Below, in pieces: positions 62,321 through 64,000 of a stretch of DNA of 64,000 bases (position 1 is its first letter; each line of letters starts with the position of its first letter). The stretch spans positions 1 through 64,000 of the forward strand of contig FMBT01000503.1 of the NCBI GenBank assembly GCA_900095095.1, written 5' to 3'. The translations under genes and the position numbers were made by a program. Source of the stretch: Fragilariopsis cylindrus CCMP1102. Lineage: Eukaryota > Bacillariophyta > Bacillariophyceae > Bacillariales > Bacillariaceae. Below the pieces are notes generated by a model. The model saw only the letters and a list, made by a program, of their open reading frames with translations. It was not told the DNA's origin and did not search any database.

Positions 62321-63157
62321 ATGACGACAACAGCATTAAATTATTGGAATGCTATAGCATTTACAATCAATGTAATTTTTGTATTTGGTACACAGCATCT
62401 TAAAGGAACGAAAGATAATGCAACATTATCTAAAAAGTATCAAACATTAGTTACACCATCAGGGTATGCGTTTGGAATCTGGGGAATCATTTATTTAGCT
62501 GAATTTGGTTTTATTATAGCACAATTCAATTTTCCAGCAACATTTTTTGTAACTGATATTGTTGGATATAATTTTATCTATGCATGTTTCACACAATCAT
62601 TATGGTCAATTTGTTTTGGATATGAATATAACACAGCATCATTTATATGTATGACTGCAATTTTACGTTCATTAGTACCAATTGTTTATAAGATATATGA
62701 TAGTTGTGGAGAATCGGGAGATAATAATCACCATTATCCTTGGTTATGGAATGAATTTCCTATGGAAATTCATTGTGGTTGGATTATGGCAGCATCACTT
62801 GTGAATATGAATGTATTATTAGTATCCTATCATGTATCAAGTAAAGTACAAATTATTTCTGCATATATAACACTTGGTATTATTCTATTTTGTGGTACAT
62901 TCTATCCTGTCTTGATATTCTTTTTTGGTAGGAGTACTTGTAATAATAATAAATTATCAAATTTTGTTATACCATGTGTTATGGCATGGGCATCAATTGC
63001 AATATCAAAAGAATTAAATTCACCAAATGAATTAATTGTAACAAAATTTCCACCAGGTATTATTGATTCTATAAAGATATTATCTAAATCAATTGGATAC
63101 TTCATCTTATTTTGTGCTGGTATAAGCTATGTAAAAAGATTTGCATCTGGTAACTAA
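62321..63157 (+). CDS. TspO/MBR-like multi-pass membrane protein
   Basis: 278 residues with six to seven hydrophobic spans and almost no soluble part. Residues about 45-62 (LVTPSGYAFGIWGIIYLAEF) match the TPxGxxFxIWxxIY signature of the TspO/MBR-related family found in bacteria, algae and plants. Later spans alternate with short loops, and a His/Asn loop (about 131-138) separates them. TspO/MBR proteins bind tetrapyrroles or sterols and affect stress responses, but this variant is longer than the five-helix core and the binding residues cannot be checked by eye. No plastid presequence. Codon use is AT-rich like its neighbours. Confidence 0.62.
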   Translation: MTTTALNYWNAIAFTINVIFVFGTQHLKGTKDNATLSKKYQTLVTPSGYAFGIWGIIYLAEFGFIIAQFNFPATFFVTDIVGYNFIYACFTQSLWSICFGYEYNTASFICMTAILRSLVPIVYKIYDSCGESGDNNHHYPWLWNEFPMEIHCGWIMAASLVNMNVLLVSYHVSSKVQIISAYITLGIILFCGTFYPVLIFFFGRSTCNNNKLSNFVIPCVMAWASIAISKELNSPNELIVTKFPPGIIDSIKILSKSIGYFILFCAGISYVKRFASGN

Positions 63158-63542
63158 TACAATATCCTATTTCTTAAACGAACGAAAATGGAAGATCAAA
63201 TCTACTAGTACCGTATCATCACGCGGATGTTACTTGGTGATATAATAAAGTAGTGGATGAGAGAAAGATGAGAGAGAGAGAAGAGAAAAAGTAGGAACAC
63301 ATTTTATAGTAATAATAAGTAAATTGATTCATTATCTGTTATTTACGTTTTTCTGCTACTATAGTATATGTATATTATTTTTCATATTACAGTATCACAT
63401 TCCGATACTACTAGTTCTACCATAGAAACCATTAATATACAGTACTAAAGAGCGAATGGTGAAAGTCTCATAATAATTAATTCTGTTATCATGCGATCAC
63501 AGAATCAATTTCGGGACCAAGGCAAAAATCAAAAATGTAGAC
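63158..63542. other. Intergenic region
   Basis: GA-rich microsatellite (about 63259-63290) and AT-rich DNA. Any remainder of the neighbouring TLDc domain should lie here on the minus strand, but I cannot read one. Confidence 0.4.
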
Positions 63543-63840
63543 TCAATTATTTGTCATTGATGTTGATATTGAGGATGATGATGATGCCATTTCAAGTAAG
63601 CTATCAAGTGATGCACCATCACGTACTAAACTATATTGTAACCAAAACGAATGAATCACCACGTTTTGAATATGGTAAATAGTGTTGTGATTTTCTCATT
63701 AATGATTGTGTCAATGCATACTCCTCCTCCTCCTCCTCCTCCTCCTCCTTCTCAACGACAACAAAGTTTCCGTCAGTTAAAGTAGTTTCCTTCGTCTTTT
63801 CTTGTTCTTCTTTTTTGGTAATGTTGTTGTTGTTTGTCAT
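63543..63840 (-). pseudogene. Truncated TLDc-domain gene
   Basis: From ATG 63840 a charged leader with a Glu run leads to QHYLPYSKRGDSFV. In the next frame, WLQYSLVRDGASLDSLLEMA follows. This matches the start of the TLDc domain of the large protein at 51.3-54.5 kb (KYSMVRDGAHLQTLLKRA). The frames meet at an A4 run (63654-63657) that would need one more base. The remaining 150 or so residues of the domain are absent: after a Ser run the frame stops. It is therefore a truncated paralogue, or its later exons are lost or unreadable. Confidence 0.55.
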
Positions 63841-64000
63841 AATTTGGACGATTGATCGGTGGTCGAGATCCAGTAGTAGCAGTAGCTGTCGATGAAGAGA
63901 ATGTGTTTACAACGACGCTAAAAGCGGGTCATCCTGTTCATGTTTCAATCTGACTGTATGGGCACATTACGCACGACGTACACAAAGTCTCACGAATTCA

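Overview
The window looks like nuclear DNA of a diatom, probably a pennate one. It carries an Lhcx-type fucoxanthin-chlorophyll protein, several proteins with diatom bipartite plastid presequences (signal peptide plus an ASAFAP-like phenylalanine motif), a LOV blue-light protein, stramenopile-style GT8 and M14 genes, short GT-AG introns, and decayed Copia elements of the kind common in diatoms. Base composition is AT-rich, with heavy trinucleotide low complexity (polyQ, polyN, polyS, acidic runs) inside genes. There is no operon logic: genes lie on both strands, mostly as independent units, with some divergent pairs.

Layout. 0-5 kb: the 5' end of a Ded1/DDX3-like helicase (minus, running off the left edge) diverges from a three-exon HrpB-type DExH helicase (plus) that seems to have a plastid presequence. 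5-8.4 kb: an Lhcx-like antenna gene with a duplicated TGACGT-containing module upstream, then an unknown acidic protein. 8.4-11 kb: no recognisable gene. 11-16.7 kb: a LOV-only protein diverging from a tiny membrane protein across a perfect TGACGTCA, a frame-broken M14 carboxypeptidase, and a DUF1622 membrane protein. 17.2-19 kb: a compositionally foreign, intronless DUF3556-like membrane protein. 19-30 kb: a secreted GH2 glycosidase, a MATH-BTB-SAP protein, a methyltransferase, a four-exon HIG1-domain protein and an SGNH hydrolase-like protein. 30-34 kb: Copia fossils around a Notch-repeat (LNR) membrane protein with a GC-rich minisatellite at its 3' end. 34.7-38 kb: an NSF-like AAA ATPase with one visible AAA domain and an unrecognised broken gene. 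38.8-43 kb: an acidic transmembrane protein, an NvfI/AsaB-type oxygenase with a transmembrane segment, and a 5 x 71-bp minisatellite upstream of it. 43.4-51 kb: a frame-broken GT8 glycosyltransferase, a lumenal FKBP, a conserved plastid protein and a PDS/ZDS-like FAD oxidoreductase. 51.3-54.5 kb: a 1070-residue TLDc protein. 55-57 kb: another Copia fossil. 58.9 kb: tRNA-Leu(UAG) beside an apparent ghost copy. 59-64 kb: an ankyrin plus DEDDy exonuclease protein, a TspO/MBR-like membrane protein, and a truncated second TLDc gene.

Two things run through the whole window. First, many host genes are broken by single-base frame changes, and those I could read clearly nearly all behave as if one base is missing, often in a homopolymer. 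That fits base under-calling in the assembly better than genuine decay, so several 'pseudogenes' here are probably intact in the cell. Second, the plastid theme recurs: antenna protein, plastid helicase, lumenal FKBP, carotenoid-desaturase-like enzyme and blue-light sensor, with TGACGT hexamers (the core bound by aureochromes and the diatom CO2/cAMP response element) upstream of the Lhcx and LOV genes. I see no single new multi-gene system. The most distinctive loci are the DUF3556-like gene, the plastid-type HrpB, the LOV-only gene with its promoter, the one-domain NSF-like ATPase, and the ghost tRNA.
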